A stretch of DNA of 64,000 nucleotides from Thalassoroseus pseudoceratinae (GTDB lineage Bacteria > Planctomycetota > Planctomycetia > Planctomycetales > Planctomycetaceae), in NCBI RefSeq assembly GCF_011634775.1, contig NZ_JAALXT010000010.1, forward strand, positions 90,307 to 154,306, given 5' to 3'. Positions 25,588-34,938 of this stretch are shown piece after piece. The notes beneath the pieces were generated by a model that saw nothing but the letters and a program-made list of their open reading frames with translations, was not told where the DNA came from and searched no databases. How positions within the stretch are numbered: the stretch's first letter is position 1; each line of letters begins with the position of its first letter. The translations under genes and the position numbers were made by a program.

Positions 25588-26903
25588 ACATGCCAATGAA
25601 CGGGGTATTGCCAGTCTTCCTCACCATGCCATATCGGTTGCGGCGTGTGGTGGTAACAATCTGCTGCTTCGTCGCTTACCTCTATATTTCGAATGATGTA
25701 ACCGGTGACGAACCGTCCAGGGAGGCCAAATCGGTCAACTCCGCAACGAGCCGTCCGATTGTCCTTGTCGGTCCTGAGGAACTAGCCCGACTGCGGAAGA
25801 ACTCCGCATCAAAAAAATCGCATTTAAGCACCGCGTGGCAGAATCTGCAGGCGGACGCCAACAAGGCTCTCACCACCGAATACTCACCGTACATCGGATC
25901 AAACTCGGTCGAGTTCGCGGCCAGTGGCCTTGCGGCTGGCGCTGCCATTCGTGACCTATGTCTTGTCTTCGAAGTTACCGGTGAGCGTCGATATGCCGAA
26001 AGAGCGAGAGCGATCATGGTCGCATGGGCAACTCACCAGCCACAACCGGGTAGAAACCTTGAGAAGGAACCCTATCGTGGGCAGAGTCACGGCGCGACCA
26101 TGGCTGGTTTGGGATTGAATGTGGGCGTGTTTGCTCGGAGCATGGCAAATGCATACAGCCTCGTTTGGCCCCATCTATCCGAAACTGAACGATCTGCGAT
26201 CGAGAATTGGCTCCGATTCCTTGCGACAGAGATTCAGGAAGGCCACGAGGCCTGGATCGATAATGATTACTACGGCAAGCAATACTTCAACAACCATCTC
26301 AGCGGTCACAACATGGGACTCGCTGCGATCGGTTACGCAATCGGTTATGACGAGCTGATCGCTTACGCCCTCGACAGTCCCGAAAATCCCTGTGACTGGA
26401 AGGAGATGCATGACGGGGCCATCCTCATGGAGTCGAAACCGAACCGCTCCCAACTCAATCCAATCGATCCGACATTGACCAAGGGGGCGGCTCCGCCCGG
26501 GAGCGGAGAGATCTATGATCGCTACCGCGTGGTCACTGTCCGCGATGGGCGAGGCTGCGGAATGCCCTACGCGTTCCTGCACCAGCGAATGCTTGTGTTG
26601 ACGGCTGAAATGGCGTTCCTCAATGGAAGGGATCTTTATCGCTACAAGGGCCCACACGGGGAAAATCTGCGGCTAACCTTCGATGCCTATGCGCCTCATT
26701 TACTTAAAGTGGAACCGGTCGCCCGCGGCGGTTACTACCAAGGCAATCGAGTCTACGAAAGTCAAGTGCACCTGTTTGAACTCGCTGCACGTCGCTACGA
26801 AAGAAGTTCCCCAGTGACGCAAGTTCTTGACTCGCTCAACCGCGCGGTGTACGACCATGAGACCTACGGCTGGACTGCCGTGTTGCTGCATGCCGACGAT
26901 TAG
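25584..26903 (+). CDS. Alginate lyase-domain protein
   Basis: 439 residues. A hydrophobic N-terminus (VVVTICCFVAYLYI) suggests export. 'AIRDLCLVFEVTGERRYAER', 'GLNVGVFARSMANAY', 'NNHLSGHNMGLAAIGYA' (Asn/His residues typical of the catalytic cleft) and 'YYQGNRVYESQVHLFELAA' match the alginate_lyase family, an alpha/alpha toroid that cleaves uronate glycans by beta-elimination. It sits upstream of two sulfatases, suggesting a sulfated uronic-acid polysaccharide as target. Confidence 0.85.
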   Translation: MNMPMNGVLPVFLTMPYRLRRVVVTICCFVAYLYISNDVTGDEPSREAKSVNSATSRPIVLVGPEELARLRKNSASKKSHLSTAWQNLQADANKALTTEYSPYIGSNSVEFAASGLAAGAAIRDLCLVFEVTGERRYAERARAIMVAWATHQPQPGRNLEKEPYRGQSHGATMAGLGLNVGVFARSMANAYSLVWPHLSETERSAIENWLRFLATEIQEGHEAWIDNDYYGKQYFNNHLSGHNMGLAAIGYAIGYDELIAYALDSPENPCDWKEMHDGAILMESKPNRSQLNPIDPTLTKGAAPPGSGEIYDRYRVVTVRDGRGCGMPYAFLHQRMLVLTAEMAFLNGRDLYRYKGPHGENLRLTFDAYAPHLLKVEPVARGGYYQGNRVYESQVHLFELAARRYERSSPVTQVLDSLNRAVYDHETYGWTAVLLHADD

Positions 26904-27117
26904 ACCTCTATCAGATTAGGAAACACCAATTCCCACATACTTCAAACTACCGACAACCGTGGCCACGCATTTCGCCACCGCGCTGGCCCTTGCCGCCCTC
27001 GCAACCGACTGCGGCATCCACAGTACCGCCCAGGCTGCAATAGGAACAGAACTGGCGACCCGCCTCCCACGGCTCGCCTCGTGAGCGTCAAGAAAATCTG
27101 CGACAAAGCGAAACATA

Positions 27118-27330
27118 ATGCGTTCACCGACTTGGAAGGGCAACTATGCCGAGCGACTCGAGGCCATTCAGATCGCGAGGCGGATCGGCCCCGCAGCAGC
27201 GTCCCTCGAGCCCGAAGTGAAGCGTCTGATCGGTATGCAAGGCGGAAGCTACTATGACCGCTACCTACCGTCCGCAGCAGAATTCGCACTGGAAGCCATC
27301 CATCCAACCACATCGGAGGACGACCCATGA
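27118..27330 (+). pseudogene. C-terminal fragment (sulfatase/HEAT-like tail)
   Basis: 70 codons, 'AIQIARRIGPAAASLEPEVK' followed by 'YYDRYLPSAAEFALEAI', resemble the C-terminal extension of some planctomycete sulfatases. No catalytic part is present. It overlaps the next sulfatase start (ATGA at 27327). The preceding 26904-27117 has only a broken, signal-peptide-like stretch, so a larger gene was probably lost here. Confidence 0.5.
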
Positions 27331-28946
27331 AGAGATCACTGCGCATGTCTCGAAAGGCAGCAAGTACCCGGAGTTTGCAGTGCGTGAAGCAGCTTGCCAT
27401 CGCCGGACTCATCCTGTTCGCGGCCACGGCAACGGCTGCACCAAAAACGCCAAAGGCCCCTCGAGCCGTCGTGCTGGTCTACGCCGACGACCTCGGCTTC
27501 GGGGACCTGTCGTGCTACGGAGCCAGCCGACTCAAGACGCCGAACATCGACCGCCTCGCCGAGCAAGGCCGCGTTTTCACCGATGCCCATTCCGCATCGG
27601 CTGTTTGCACGCCGTCGCGATACTCCCTGCTGACCGGCCGTTACGCCTGGCGCGTCGACAACTACAACCCGGTGTTCGCCCAGCACGGTCTCATCATCGA
27701 TCCTGACACAACCACACTCGCCGATGTGTTCCACCAGGCCGGCTACACCACCGCTTGTATCGGCAAGTGGCATCTCGGCTTTGGTGATCCACATCCCAAC
27801 TGGAACGGCGAACTGAAACCCGGTCCGCTCGAGCTGGGATTCGACTACTACTACGGGGTTCCGGTGGTGAACAGCCACCCGCCATTCGTTTACGTCGAGA
27901 ACCACCGCGTGGTCGGGCTCGTGCCGGAGGATCCGCTGATCTGGAGAAAGAACACAGGCAACCCACACACACAGGCCTATCCCGAGAAGAAGAAGGCTCC
28001 GCTGCGCAACGGCCTCGGCTTCCGAGGCGGCAAGGCGGCACACGAGCTCTACGTCGATGAAATGGTCGGCACCCACCTGACGGACAAGGCGCTCAAGTGG
28101 ATGGACGCGAACAAGGACAAGCCGTTCTTCCTCTACTTCGCGAGCACGGCCATCCACCACCCGTTCACGCCCCATCCACGATTCCAGGGCACCAGCAAGG
28201 CCGGACGCTACGGCGACTTCGTTCACGAACTCGACTGGATCACCGGCCGCTTGATGGAAAAGCTCGAACAAATCGGCGTCGCCGACGACTCAATCTTCAT
28301 TTTCACCAGCGACAACGGCGGTATGCTCAACCAGGGCGGCCGCCAGGCCTGGGAACTCGGGCATCGCCTCAACGCCCACCTGCAGGGGTTCAAGTTTGAC
28401 GTCTGGGAAGGTGGTCACCGCGTGCCGTTCATCATCCGTTGGCCGGGTCGCGTTCCCGCCGGCAGCAAGTCCAACGCCCTGATCAGTTCGATCGACATGA
28501 CATCGACCTGCGCTGACATCCTCGGCGTGAAACTGCCTGAGCATGCTGCCCCCGACGGCATCACTGTCCTCCCCGAACTGACCGGTGATCCCGCTCAACC
28601 TTGCCGCGACCATCTCGTCCTTGCCGGGCAGAGCCGCGAGCACCTCTCCCTCCGCGATGCCGACTGGGTCTACATCCCAGCGCAGGGTGGCGGCGGATTC
28701 GGCAACGGACTCACCGGCATCAAGAACACTGACAACATCAACAGCGACATTACCTTCGACGGCCGCATCAAGCCGGGCTCACCGCCCGCGCAGCTCTACA
28801 ACCTGAAATCCGATCCCCGCCAGCAAATCAACGTGATCCGCGAGCATCCCGAGATCGCCGGAAAGCTGAAAACGAAATTGGACGAGGTGTCGAGACGGGC
28901 TCCGGTCGATGCGGCAAGACCGGGCCCCGCCAATCAAGATGAATAA
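27327..28946 (+). CDS. Formylglycine-dependent sulfatase
   Basis: 539 residues with signal peptide (QLAIAGLILFAATATAAPK). Sulfatase features: DD metal ligands in 'YADDLGFGDLSCYG', modification site Cys94 in CTPSR, 'GKWHLGF', and 'IFTSDNGG'. The Cys is converted to formylglycine by a maturase elsewhere. It would remove sulfate esters from the polysaccharide handled by the neighbouring lyase. Base composition looks more GC-rich than the flanking genes, as does the next sulfatase. Confidence 0.95.
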   Translation: MKRSLRMSRKAASTRSLQCVKQLAIAGLILFAATATAAPKTPKAPRAVVLVYADDLGFGDLSCYGASRLKTPNIDRLAEQGRVFTDAHSASAVCTPSRYSLLTGRYAWRVDNYNPVFAQHGLIIDPDTTTLADVFHQAGYTTACIGKWHLGFGDPHPNWNGELKPGPLELGFDYYYGVPVVNSHPPFVYVENHRVVGLVPEDPLIWRKNTGNPHTQAYPEKKKAPLRNGLGFRGGKAAHELYVDEMVGTHLTDKALKWMDANKDKPFFLYFASTAIHHPFTPHPRFQGTSKAGRYGDFVHELDWITGRLMEKLEQIGVADDSIFIFTSDNGGMLNQGGRQAWELGHRLNAHLQGFKFDVWEGGHRVPFIIRWPGRVPAGSKSNALISSIDMTSTCADILGVKLPEHAAPDGITVLPELTGDPAQPCRDHLVLAGQSREHLSLRDADWVYIPAQGGGGFGNGLTGIKNTDNINSDITFDGRIKPGSPPAQLYNLKSDPRQQINVIREHPEIAGKLKTKLDEVSRRAPVDAARPGPANQDE

Positions 28947-28968
28947 GATGACAAGGCTATCTCCAATA

Positions 28969-29031
28969 GTGAACACCATCGTGATCTTTACCTCCGACAA
29001 CGGTGGCCTGTTTCGGACTGTCCACGATGGA
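28969..29031 (+). pseudogene. Internal sulfatase motif left between two sulfatase genes
   Basis: In frame with the next gene but upstream of its signal peptide, bases 28969-29010 encode 'NTIVIFTSDNGGL', a motif normally found around residue 300 of a sulfatase. A third sulfatase was probably collapsed here. Confidence 0.5.
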
Positions 29032-29100
29032 TCGAGACGTTCCCGCCTGCTGCTCATGGTCATTGCCCCTCGTTTCATGATCCACCCCCTTGCGATTCCT

Positions 29101-30537
29101 ATGCACCTTTGCATTCTCTATGCCCTCCTGTTCAGTGCCTCCGCCGTCGCTGCGCCCGCATCGGATTTCCCCCGCGCCGTCGTCCTCATCTACGCCGACG
29201 ATCTTGGCTACGGCGATCTGAGTTGCTACGGTGCCACGCGCATCCACACGCCGCGTATCGACTCGCTGGCCGCACACGGCATCCGTTTTACCGACGCCCA
29301 CAGCCCGGCAGCGGTTTGTTCGCCGTCGCGCTACGCCTTACTCACCGGCCGCTACTGCTGGCGCACCTCGCTCAAGCGACGCGTGCTCGCACCGCAGGCA
29401 CCGCTCCATATCGAGACCGGGCGCGAAACGCTCGCCTCGTTCCTGAAGAAAAACGGATATGCCACCGGCATCATCGGCAAATGGCACCTGGGGCTTGGCA
29501 GGCCGCCGGAAACCGACTGGAACACGGAGCCGATCGCACCTGGCCCGAACGACGTGGGCTTCGGTTTCTCCCACATCATTTCCGGCAGCAACAACTTCCC
29601 GCCATCGGTTTACATCGAAAACGGCCGTGTCGTTGATCGCAATGACGGCGAAACGATCGAGCTCGACTTTCCCCCAACTGGCAAGGGCACCCCTTGGTGG
29701 AAACTGGTAGAAAAACGCACCATCAGTAAGAAGTGGGTGGCCGAGGACATGGGGTTGCATCTGGCGCGGGAGGCGGTCGAATTCATCGACGCGCATGCCA
29801 GGCAGCCGTTCTTCCTTTACTTCCCCGCGCCAAACCCACACCTGCCACTCACGCCAAACAAGAAGTTCCAGGGCACTAGCAAGGCAGGCGCCTACGGCGA
29901 CTTTGTGCAGGAACTCGACTTCATGACCGGCATGATCCTCGACGCGCTCGCGCGTAATGGACTTGCCGACGACGCGCTGGTCATCTTCACCAGCGACAAC
30001 GGCGGCAACATTCATCCCTCGAAAAGGACGGGGCACCGCGCCAACGGCAGCCTGCGTGGTAGCAAGGGCGAAGTTTACGAAGGCGGCCACCGCGTGCCCT
30101 TTATCGTGCGGTGGCCAGCCCGCGCAGCGGCGGGGAAAGTTTCCGACTCGCCCATCAGTCAGGTTGATCTGCTGGCCTCGCTCCACGCTCTCTTCGGCGA
30201 ACCTGTTCCGCCCGGCACCGCGCCGGACAGTGTCAACGTCCTAGCCGCGCTACTCGACGAAGAAACTCATCCGAAGGACCGAATCATGATTCACCACGCC
30301 AGCAATGGCGTCTTCGCGATCCGCCGCGGCGACTGGAAACTTATCGAAGGCATCCCCGCGCCTGATAACCGACCCGACCGCCCCGTCAGGTTGCAACGGA
30401 AGAGGCCGGCTGCCAACCCCCAGCTCTTCAATCTGGCCAAAGATCCCAAGGAGATGGTCAACGTCGCCAAGGATCACCCCGAACTCGTTGCTGACCTGCT
30501 CAAACAGCTCAACGCCGTCCGAGACAACGGCTCCTGA
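29101..30537 (+). CDS. Formylglycine-dependent sulfatase
   Basis: ATG 29101 places a clean signal peptide (LCILYALLFSASAVAAPA) at the N-terminus, giving 478 residues; the frame continues upstream through a sulfatase relic. Active site Cys73 in CSPSR, DD ligands in 'YADDLGYGDLSCYG', 'IIGKWHLG' and 'IFTSDNGGN'. About half the length shares clear motifs with the upstream sulfatase, so the two are paralogues, probably acting on different sulfate positions of one glycan. Confidence 0.93.
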   Translation: MHLCILYALLFSASAVAAPASDFPRAVVLIYADDLGYGDLSCYGATRIHTPRIDSLAAHGIRFTDAHSPAAVCSPSRYALLTGRYCWRTSLKRRVLAPQAPLHIETGRETLASFLKKNGYATGIIGKWHLGLGRPPETDWNTEPIAPGPNDVGFGFSHIISGSNNFPPSVYIENGRVVDRNDGETIELDFPPTGKGTPWWKLVEKRTISKKWVAEDMGLHLAREAVEFIDAHARQPFFLYFPAPNPHLPLTPNKKFQGTSKAGAYGDFVQELDFMTGMILDALARNGLADDALVIFTSDNGGNIHPSKRTGHRANGSLRGSKGEVYEGGHRVPFIVRWPARAAAGKVSDSPISQVDLLASLHALFGEPVPPGTAPDSVNVLAALLDEETHPKDRIMIHHASNGVFAIRRGDWKLIEGIPAPDNRPDRPVRLQRKRPAANPQLFNLAKDPKEMVNVAKDHPELVADLLKQLNAVRDNGS

Positions 30538-30620
30538 ATGGCTGAAATTGAGCTAGCGATGCATACTTGGAATCCCCTGCAGTCCGGCGATAACTTTCAT
30601 AACAATAGAGACGGTTGAAA

Positions 30621-31466
30621 ATGAACATTACACAAATCAGAAACGCGACCGTCCTGCTGGAAATTGGCGAACACCGAATCCTCGTTGATCCGATGTTGTC
30701 GCCGCCTTCGTCGCTGGCAGGTTTTCGACTATTCCGCGGCGAACGCCGCAAGAATCCATTGACGGCCTTGCCAGACAACGCCGATGAGTTTTTCAAAGCG
30801 GCGACCGAGGTACTCATTACACATGAGCACCCGGATCATCTGGACAAACCGGGCATCGAGTGGATCAAATCTCTCGGACTGAAGGTGTGGTGCAGCAGCA
30901 TTGATGCTCTCAACCTCCGACGCAAGGGTTTGGACGCCAGAATCATCACCGAAGACTCGGGCGACCTATCGGTTGAAGTCGTTCCCGCCACGCACGGACA
31001 TGGGATGATCGGATGGCTAATGGGACCGGTTGCCGGCTACTACCTGACTCTCCCAGAAGAACCGACCGTTTACATCACCGGTGACACGGTATTGACGGAC
31101 ACGGTCAAGTCCGCCATCGAGAGACTCAGGCCACAAGTAATCGTCGCTCCTGCCGGTACCGCCAACTTCGGCATTGGCAAAGACTTGATGTTCAGCGAAG
31201 CCGAACTCATCGAGCTGGCAAAGCTGGCTCCGGGGCACGTCGTGTTTAACCATCTGGAGGCCATCGATCATTGTCTGATGAGTCGAAGCAAGCTCAGGCA
31301 AATGGTTAACGACGCTGGTGTCGCAGAGCAGGTCCTCATCCCCGAGGACGGCGAGCGATTGCAATTCGATCTTTCGACTGACTCACCGCAGGTTACGTTG
31401 CAAACATCGGAGCAAACGACTCCGGGATTTCAGAAATGGTTGACTGCGAAGTTTGCTGGGACGTAG
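30621..31466 (+). CDS. Metallo-beta-lactamase-fold hydrolase (UlaG-like)
   Basis: 281 residues from ATG 30621. The metal motif 'THEHPDHLD' (HxHxDH), a downstream 'ATHGHG', and 'VYITGDTVLTD' show the MBL fold. No signal peptide, so cytosolic. Overall it resembles UlaG/YcbL-type lactonases or hydrolases. The substrate cannot be deduced. Confidence 0.88.
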   Translation: MNITQIRNATVLLEIGEHRILVDPMLSPPSSLAGFRLFRGERRKNPLTALPDNADEFFKAATEVLITHEHPDHLDKPGIEWIKSLGLKVWCSSIDALNLRRKGLDARIITEDSGDLSVEVVPATHGHGMIGWLMGPVAGYYLTLPEEPTVYITGDTVLTDTVKSAIERLRPQVIVAPAGTANFGIGKDLMFSEAELIELAKLAPGHVVFNHLEAIDHCLMSRSKLRQMVNDAGVAEQVLIPEDGERLQFDLSTDSPQVTLQTSEQTTPGFQKWLTAKFAGT

Positions 31467-31587
31467 GCCGGCTATCCAGACGTTTTGCCGACAAGCCGAA
31501 GCCGTTTGATGCTTCAAATCTTTCGGTTGCTCTAATCTCTGCGGGGAATCGGATTCCCTCCTCACCAATGCTCTTCACCAACCTGCA

Positions 31588-32598
31588 ATGAACAGACGAC
31601 TTTCCATCTGCTCTTTATCAGTGGCCCTTCTTGGAACGCTGCTGGTCGCGCCGGCGAACGGGCAAACTGCCCTCGCAGTGGAGAGTCCCAGCTTTGAGGG
31701 TGTGCTCCATGACAACCTGTCCAACGAGGATCGCCAGGGCAGCGGGTTCAATCCACTTTTTCTGAAGTCCTACCCCACATCGAATCTCTTACGTGACGAT
31801 GCAGTGGGGCTCAACTTCGAACACATCTTTAATGGTGCGAAAGAACAAGATGACATTTCTATGTTCACTCCACGCCGCGACCCTTGCGATGTAAAGCAAC
31901 TGGACGAAAGCCGATTCCGAATCCATTGGCCCGCCGCAGGTTCCCAATGGGGATTAGGAGCTCAGATGATCTACGACCTGTCAAACGAAGGTCAGATCGA
32001 TCTCACCTTCGAATGCACGCCCACCAGAGACCTTTTTCCGCAGGGATTCGTCGTCATGATGTGGGCGTCGTACATGAATCGCACAGTTGATCGAAGGATC
32101 CACTTCTGGGGCAAAGAGGGAGACCGCACGGGTTGGGTGCGGTTCGGTGTTGGAAAAGGGAAAGACTTTGAGGTCGGGACGGTGGCTCATGCAGGCGTAT
32201 CGGATCTGCCCTTCGAGCCAGGAGCACATACGCTAAATGTCATCGAACATCCCGAGAAGAAGTTCATCGCACCTTTCTACTACAGTTTTCTAGACGACGA
32301 TCGCGACCTGAAGACAACCGATGACAGGCTGCTATTTATGGTTCTATTCGATCAGACCGATTCGATCCGATTCGCGATGTGGAACTTCTTCAAGGACGAC
32401 GCCGGCGATCCCGACACCCATAGTCCGGCTTGGGACTGGCAATACGTTATCCGAGATCCGCAAGTGGGTCAGCGATACGGATACCGCGCACGCGTCGTGG
32501 TAAAGCCATTCAAGGGAAATACGCAGATATGGAGAGAGTATCAGAAGTGGAGTAAAGACCTGGAATTGGAGTTGCCACCTTCCCCCATGCAGAAATGA
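31588..32598 (+). CDS. Secreted protein of unknown function, probable beta-sandwich
   Basis: 336 residues with signal peptide (LSICSLSVALLGTLLVAPANG). The rest looks like a jelly-roll: 'GLNFEHIF', 'IDLTFECTPTRDLFPQGFVV', 'HFWGKEGDRTGWVRFG'. Planctomycetes encode many such exported proteins, often carbohydrate-related, but no active site is seen. Confidence 0.65.
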   Translation: MNRRLSICSLSVALLGTLLVAPANGQTALAVESPSFEGVLHDNLSNEDRQGSGFNPLFLKSYPTSNLLRDDAVGLNFEHIFNGAKEQDDISMFTPRRDPCDVKQLDESRFRIHWPAAGSQWGLGAQMIYDLSNEGQIDLTFECTPTRDLFPQGFVVMMWASYMNRTVDRRIHFWGKEGDRTGWVRFGVGKGKDFEVGTVAHAGVSDLPFEPGAHTLNVIEHPEKKFIAPFYYSFLDDDRDLKTTDDRLLFMVLFDQTDSIRFAMWNFFKDDAGDPDTHSPAWDWQYVIRDPQVGQRYGYRARVVVKPFKGNTQIWREYQKWSKDLELELPPSPMQK

Positions 32599-32648
32599 TT
32601 TGCGTGACAATGGTCGTTCCATGTCTGGTCGATCTGGCTTTGTATGTG

Positions 32649-32910
32649 TCAAGCAACATCGTCCTTGTGTGACTTGAGGCGTCGCAAGACTTGAGTTATA
32701 CGAGCGCGGCTGACGCCGAGATGCCGGGCCAATCGCATGCGGTCGCGTTTCGGTATGGCGGACTCCGATTCCGCCCGAATCTGGTCCGAAATTGAATTCC
32801 ACTTGAACATTTCGATCTCCGGCAATCGTCGTAACCTCTTGGTACGAAAAGCACCTAGCTCGACGAAGCCGCGGTTCGGATCGAGACCGCCTCGGGGAGG
32901 TGTCACGACC
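32649..32910 (-). pseudogene. Dispersed HTH element, copy 1 (internal deletion)
   Basis: The conserved unit reads PNRGFVELGAFR, then RRLP-x-IEMFKWNSIS, then PKRDRMRLA, then HLGVSRARITQVLRRL, i.e. an HTH (ParB/KorB-like) motif. Compared with copy 4 (48450) exactly 57 bases (19 codons) are missing between two gccaa repeats on the + strand, removing 'YYQSLLDSG...ALAR' and the first HTH helix. Other copies lie at 35284, 39551 and 48450. It is either a decaying gene or part of a mobile repeat. Confidence 0.65.
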
Positions 32911-33057
32911 TGTGTCGTTTGCGAGAATTTGAACCATGTCATGGCGTTCATGACCTGCCGCTGACACCTGTTGGACCGGTTCAACGAAGCGGACGAGGTC
33001 GGTCCATGAACGGCCCGGCAGCGGAAGTGAATCGGACCACGGAATATGCGACGCAAG

Positions 33058-33095
33058 AAAAAAACGCCCGAAGGCCGGTCGACAACCTTCGGGCG
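33058..33095 (-). terminator. Rho-independent terminator
   Basis: On the minus strand CGCCCGAAGG (33086-33095) pairs perfectly with CCTTCGGGCG (33065-33074), followed by seven T. It ends the transcript of the gene at 33099-33404. Confidence 0.88.
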
Positions 33096-33098
33096 GAG

Positions 33099-33404
33099 TC
33101 AGTCCTCCAGATGTTTGCCGGTCGCCTTCTTGACGATGTAATCAGCGTAGGTCACCTCGGAGTCGCGATAGTAAATGTGTGAAGCGTGAACTTCCAAGAG
33201 GTGCAGAATACTATCGAGCGCCGCCAAGAGTTCGGGGGCGGCGGCCAAGATCCAAGCATTCCATTCAGGATCGACACCGTCTATGGCGGGTTCAGTGCAA
33301 CGGACGATGATCTTACCGTTTGCGTCATGAATCAGACGAGAAGATTGGTCGTAGGTCCAGCGGGACCACATCAAGTATTCCCAATGGGGATCAAAGTAAG
33401 TCAT
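33099..33404 (-). CDS. Small accessory protein of unknown function
   Basis: The start at 33404 (MTYFDPHWEYLMWSRW) gives 101 residues. 'WILAAAPELLAALDSILHLLE' resembles a segment common in small phage/plasmid proteins, and 'ADYIVKKATGK' closes it. No function is known. It ends directly at a strong terminator and is one of three genes on a small accessory block (33.1-34.3 kb). Confidence 0.65.
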   Translation of the reverse strand: MTYFDPHWEYLMWSRWTYDQSSRLIHDANGKIIVRCTEPAIDGVDPEWNAWILAAAPELLAALDSILHLLEVHASHIYYRDSEVTYADYIVKKATGKHLED

Positions 33405-33429
33405 GAGAGAGGGGAGTAAGAAAGTAAGT

Positions 33430-33460
33430 AAAAAGCCCACCCGACCGAAGCCGAGCGGGC
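33430..33460 (-). terminator. Rho-independent terminator
   Basis: On the minus strand a hairpin GCCCGCTCGGC / GTCGGGTGGGC with a TTCG tetraloop is followed by TTTTTAC. It lies 10 bases beyond the stop of the gene at 33471-33878. Confidence 0.8.
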
Positions 33461-33470
33461 AACGAAACGG

Positions 33471-33878
33471 TTACGACTCCTCGCCGCAACCGCATTCCTC
33501 GTTGTATTTCAGTTTTTGTTCTTCGATTTCAATGAACGCGTTCCACTCATCGACCAGCTCACGGCTGATGTTGCGGAACCGTTCGGACTCCTGGTAAAGC
33601 CCCGACGAATCGTAATCGCCGACCAGAGCCACGCGGTCACCGGCCCAGCGGCCGGCAATCGGAGAGAGGGGACCGCGAATTGCTCCGCCTTCCCCGCACC
33701 CCCTGTGGTAACCGTAGTAGTCGCCACCGCCACCCTCGTCGCACTTGCGGAGCAGCAGCGTGAAGATGGAACCCTGCGTGTTGGCGGCCCGCTCCCAAAG
33801 TTTGGCACCGCCGTCGATGCACCAGGGGCAGACGTATTCTTGTTTGTCGGTGTTGATGGCTTTGAAGTATTGACCCAT
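33471..33878 (-). CDS. Accessory protein of the 'MGQYFKAIN' type, Cys-rich
   Basis: 135 residues from ATG 33878. The opening 'MGQYFKAINTDKQEYVCPWC' resembles a small family widespread in bacteria and phages (MGQYY-x-x-N-x-DK). 'GGDYYGY' and a central 'GRWAGDRVALVGDYDS' follow; C-terminal CGCG. A metal-binding role is possible from CPWC and CGCG. Function is unknown. Confidence 0.75.
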   Translation of the reverse strand: MGQYFKAINTDKQEYVCPWCIDGGAKLWERAANTQGSIFTLLLRKCDEGGGGDYYGYHRGCGEGGAIRGPLSPIAGRWAGDRVALVGDYDSSGLYQESERFRNISRELVDEWNAFIEIEEQKLKYNEECGCGEES

Positions 33879-33955
33879 GCGAAAGAGGGGAATTGGAAAT
33901 ACAAAAAGCCCGCAACCGACATGGGGGCCGATCACGGGAGAGAACGCCGAGGCGT

Positions 33956-34327
33956 TCAATAGTCGGAAGCGAGCAGCGGCGTGATGGCACCGCCCTTGCC
34001 GTCGTCGATAAACCAGAGCGGTTCACGTTTACGGTCCGTGCGGTCCTCGAAGACCTGCAGGTAATCGATTCCGTCATATTCCTGAGCGAGCCGTCGCAGC
34101 TTTTCCAAGCACTGGCGAATGACAACCGGACCGTAGGTGATCGCGACCGCCTGCGTCATGACGAACGGACTGGCCACCGAGGGCTCGAACCGTAAGGAGG
34201 ACGCTGGGTCGTCATACGAAATTTCCTGTATCTTGAGACGCGGGAGGACGTCCGCTAACGAGTTCGCCGATGATGTCGCGTCCTGTTTTCGGACGGGACG
34301 CTTGGCCCGTGGTGGCACGTGTGCCAT
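33956..34327 (-). CDS. Accessory protein of unknown function
   Basis: Start at 34327 (MAHVPPRAKRPVRKQDATS); 123 residues, basic N-terminus, then 'GPVVIRQCLEKLRRLAQEYDG' and 'DYLQVFEDR'. No family recognised; not membrane-bound. It probably heads the small minus-strand transcript with the two genes after it, although each is followed by its own terminator. Confidence 0.6.
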   Translation of the reverse strand: MAHVPPRAKRPVRKQDATSSANSLADVLPRLKIQEISYDDPASSLRFEPSVASPFVMTQAVAITYGPVVIRQCLEKLRRLAQEYDGIDYLQVFEDRTDRKREPLWFIDDGKGGAITPLLASDY

Positions 34328-34668
34328 GAGAAAATGGGGGAGGAAGTAGAAAACGCTACCCACGGGAACGTGAGCAGGCACTGCAGCCTCAGCAATTCGC
34401 AGGCCGTGGTCACAGGGTGTCAGGCGCGCGGGAAGAGGGGAGGAGACTGGTCCGGTGTCGCCGGTTCGCAAGACTCCGTCGCCGAGAACCGTTCGCGCAC
34501 ACCGGAAGCCCGCAGCCCTTGCACCGCACAAGGGACCGAATTGCTGCACTGCCTCTGCCTACAAGCCCCTTCCCATCGACTCGGGAAAGACATGGATTTC
34601 GTCCTGGAAGATCGTCTCAACAACGAATTCCAGTTCACCAATTTGGCGTTTCGTGGTACAATTTCGGC
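34328..34668. other. Intergenic between divergent accessory genes
   Basis: About 340 bases. Apart from the promoter-like elements at 34634-34662 nothing is supported; frames here give no protein-like sequence. Confidence 0.4.
34634..34662 (+). promoter_or_regulatory. Possible sigma-70 promoter giving a leaderless mRNA
   Basis: TTCACC (34634-34639), 17 bases, then TACAAT (34657-34662). The start site would fall at or one base before the ATG at 34669. Confidence 0.35.
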
Positions 34669-34938
34669 ATGACTACGAAACTCTCCAAAGATTTGGCGGA
34701 CGCCCTTCAGGCCAGCGGCGACAGCGAACTGGAAGTGGTCGATCCGGGCAGTAACCGAACGTATTTCGTCGTCGACGCCGACGTGCATCGACGTGCGATG
34801 GAAGCGTTACGGCGTCAGCAGGACCGCGACGCCATCGCTCAAGGCATCGCGGAAATGGAAGCAGGTGAGGGAGTTCCGCTCAATGAAGCATTCGATGATA
34901 TCCGAGCAACCCTCGGTCTACGACAACGCCAGCAGTGA
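34669..34938 (+). CDS. Antitoxin-like protein of a ParE/RelE pair
   Basis: 89 residues (MTTKLSKDLADALQASGDSE). An N-terminal compact segment with 'LEVVDPGSNRTYFVVD', then a charged helical tail 'DRDAIAQGIAEMEAGEGVPL' as typical antitoxin C-terminus that wraps the toxin. The stop overlaps the toxin GTG by a few bases. Normally such antitoxins bind and neutralise the toxin and repress the operon. Confidence 0.8.
   Translation: MTTKLSKDLADALQASGDSELEVVDPGSNRTYFVVDADVHRRAMEALRRQQDRDAIAQGIAEMEAGEGVPLNEAFDDIRATLGLRQRQQ

Noticed and set aside
26916..27427. Long minus-strand frames in the gap and over the sulfatase start
   Set aside because: Low-complexity, Arg/Ser-rich translations opposite a clear sulfatase gene; they are shadows of it.
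33899..33945. Hairpin-like stretch after the gene at 33956
   Set aside because: A-run and GCCCG are present but no convincing complementary stem exists.
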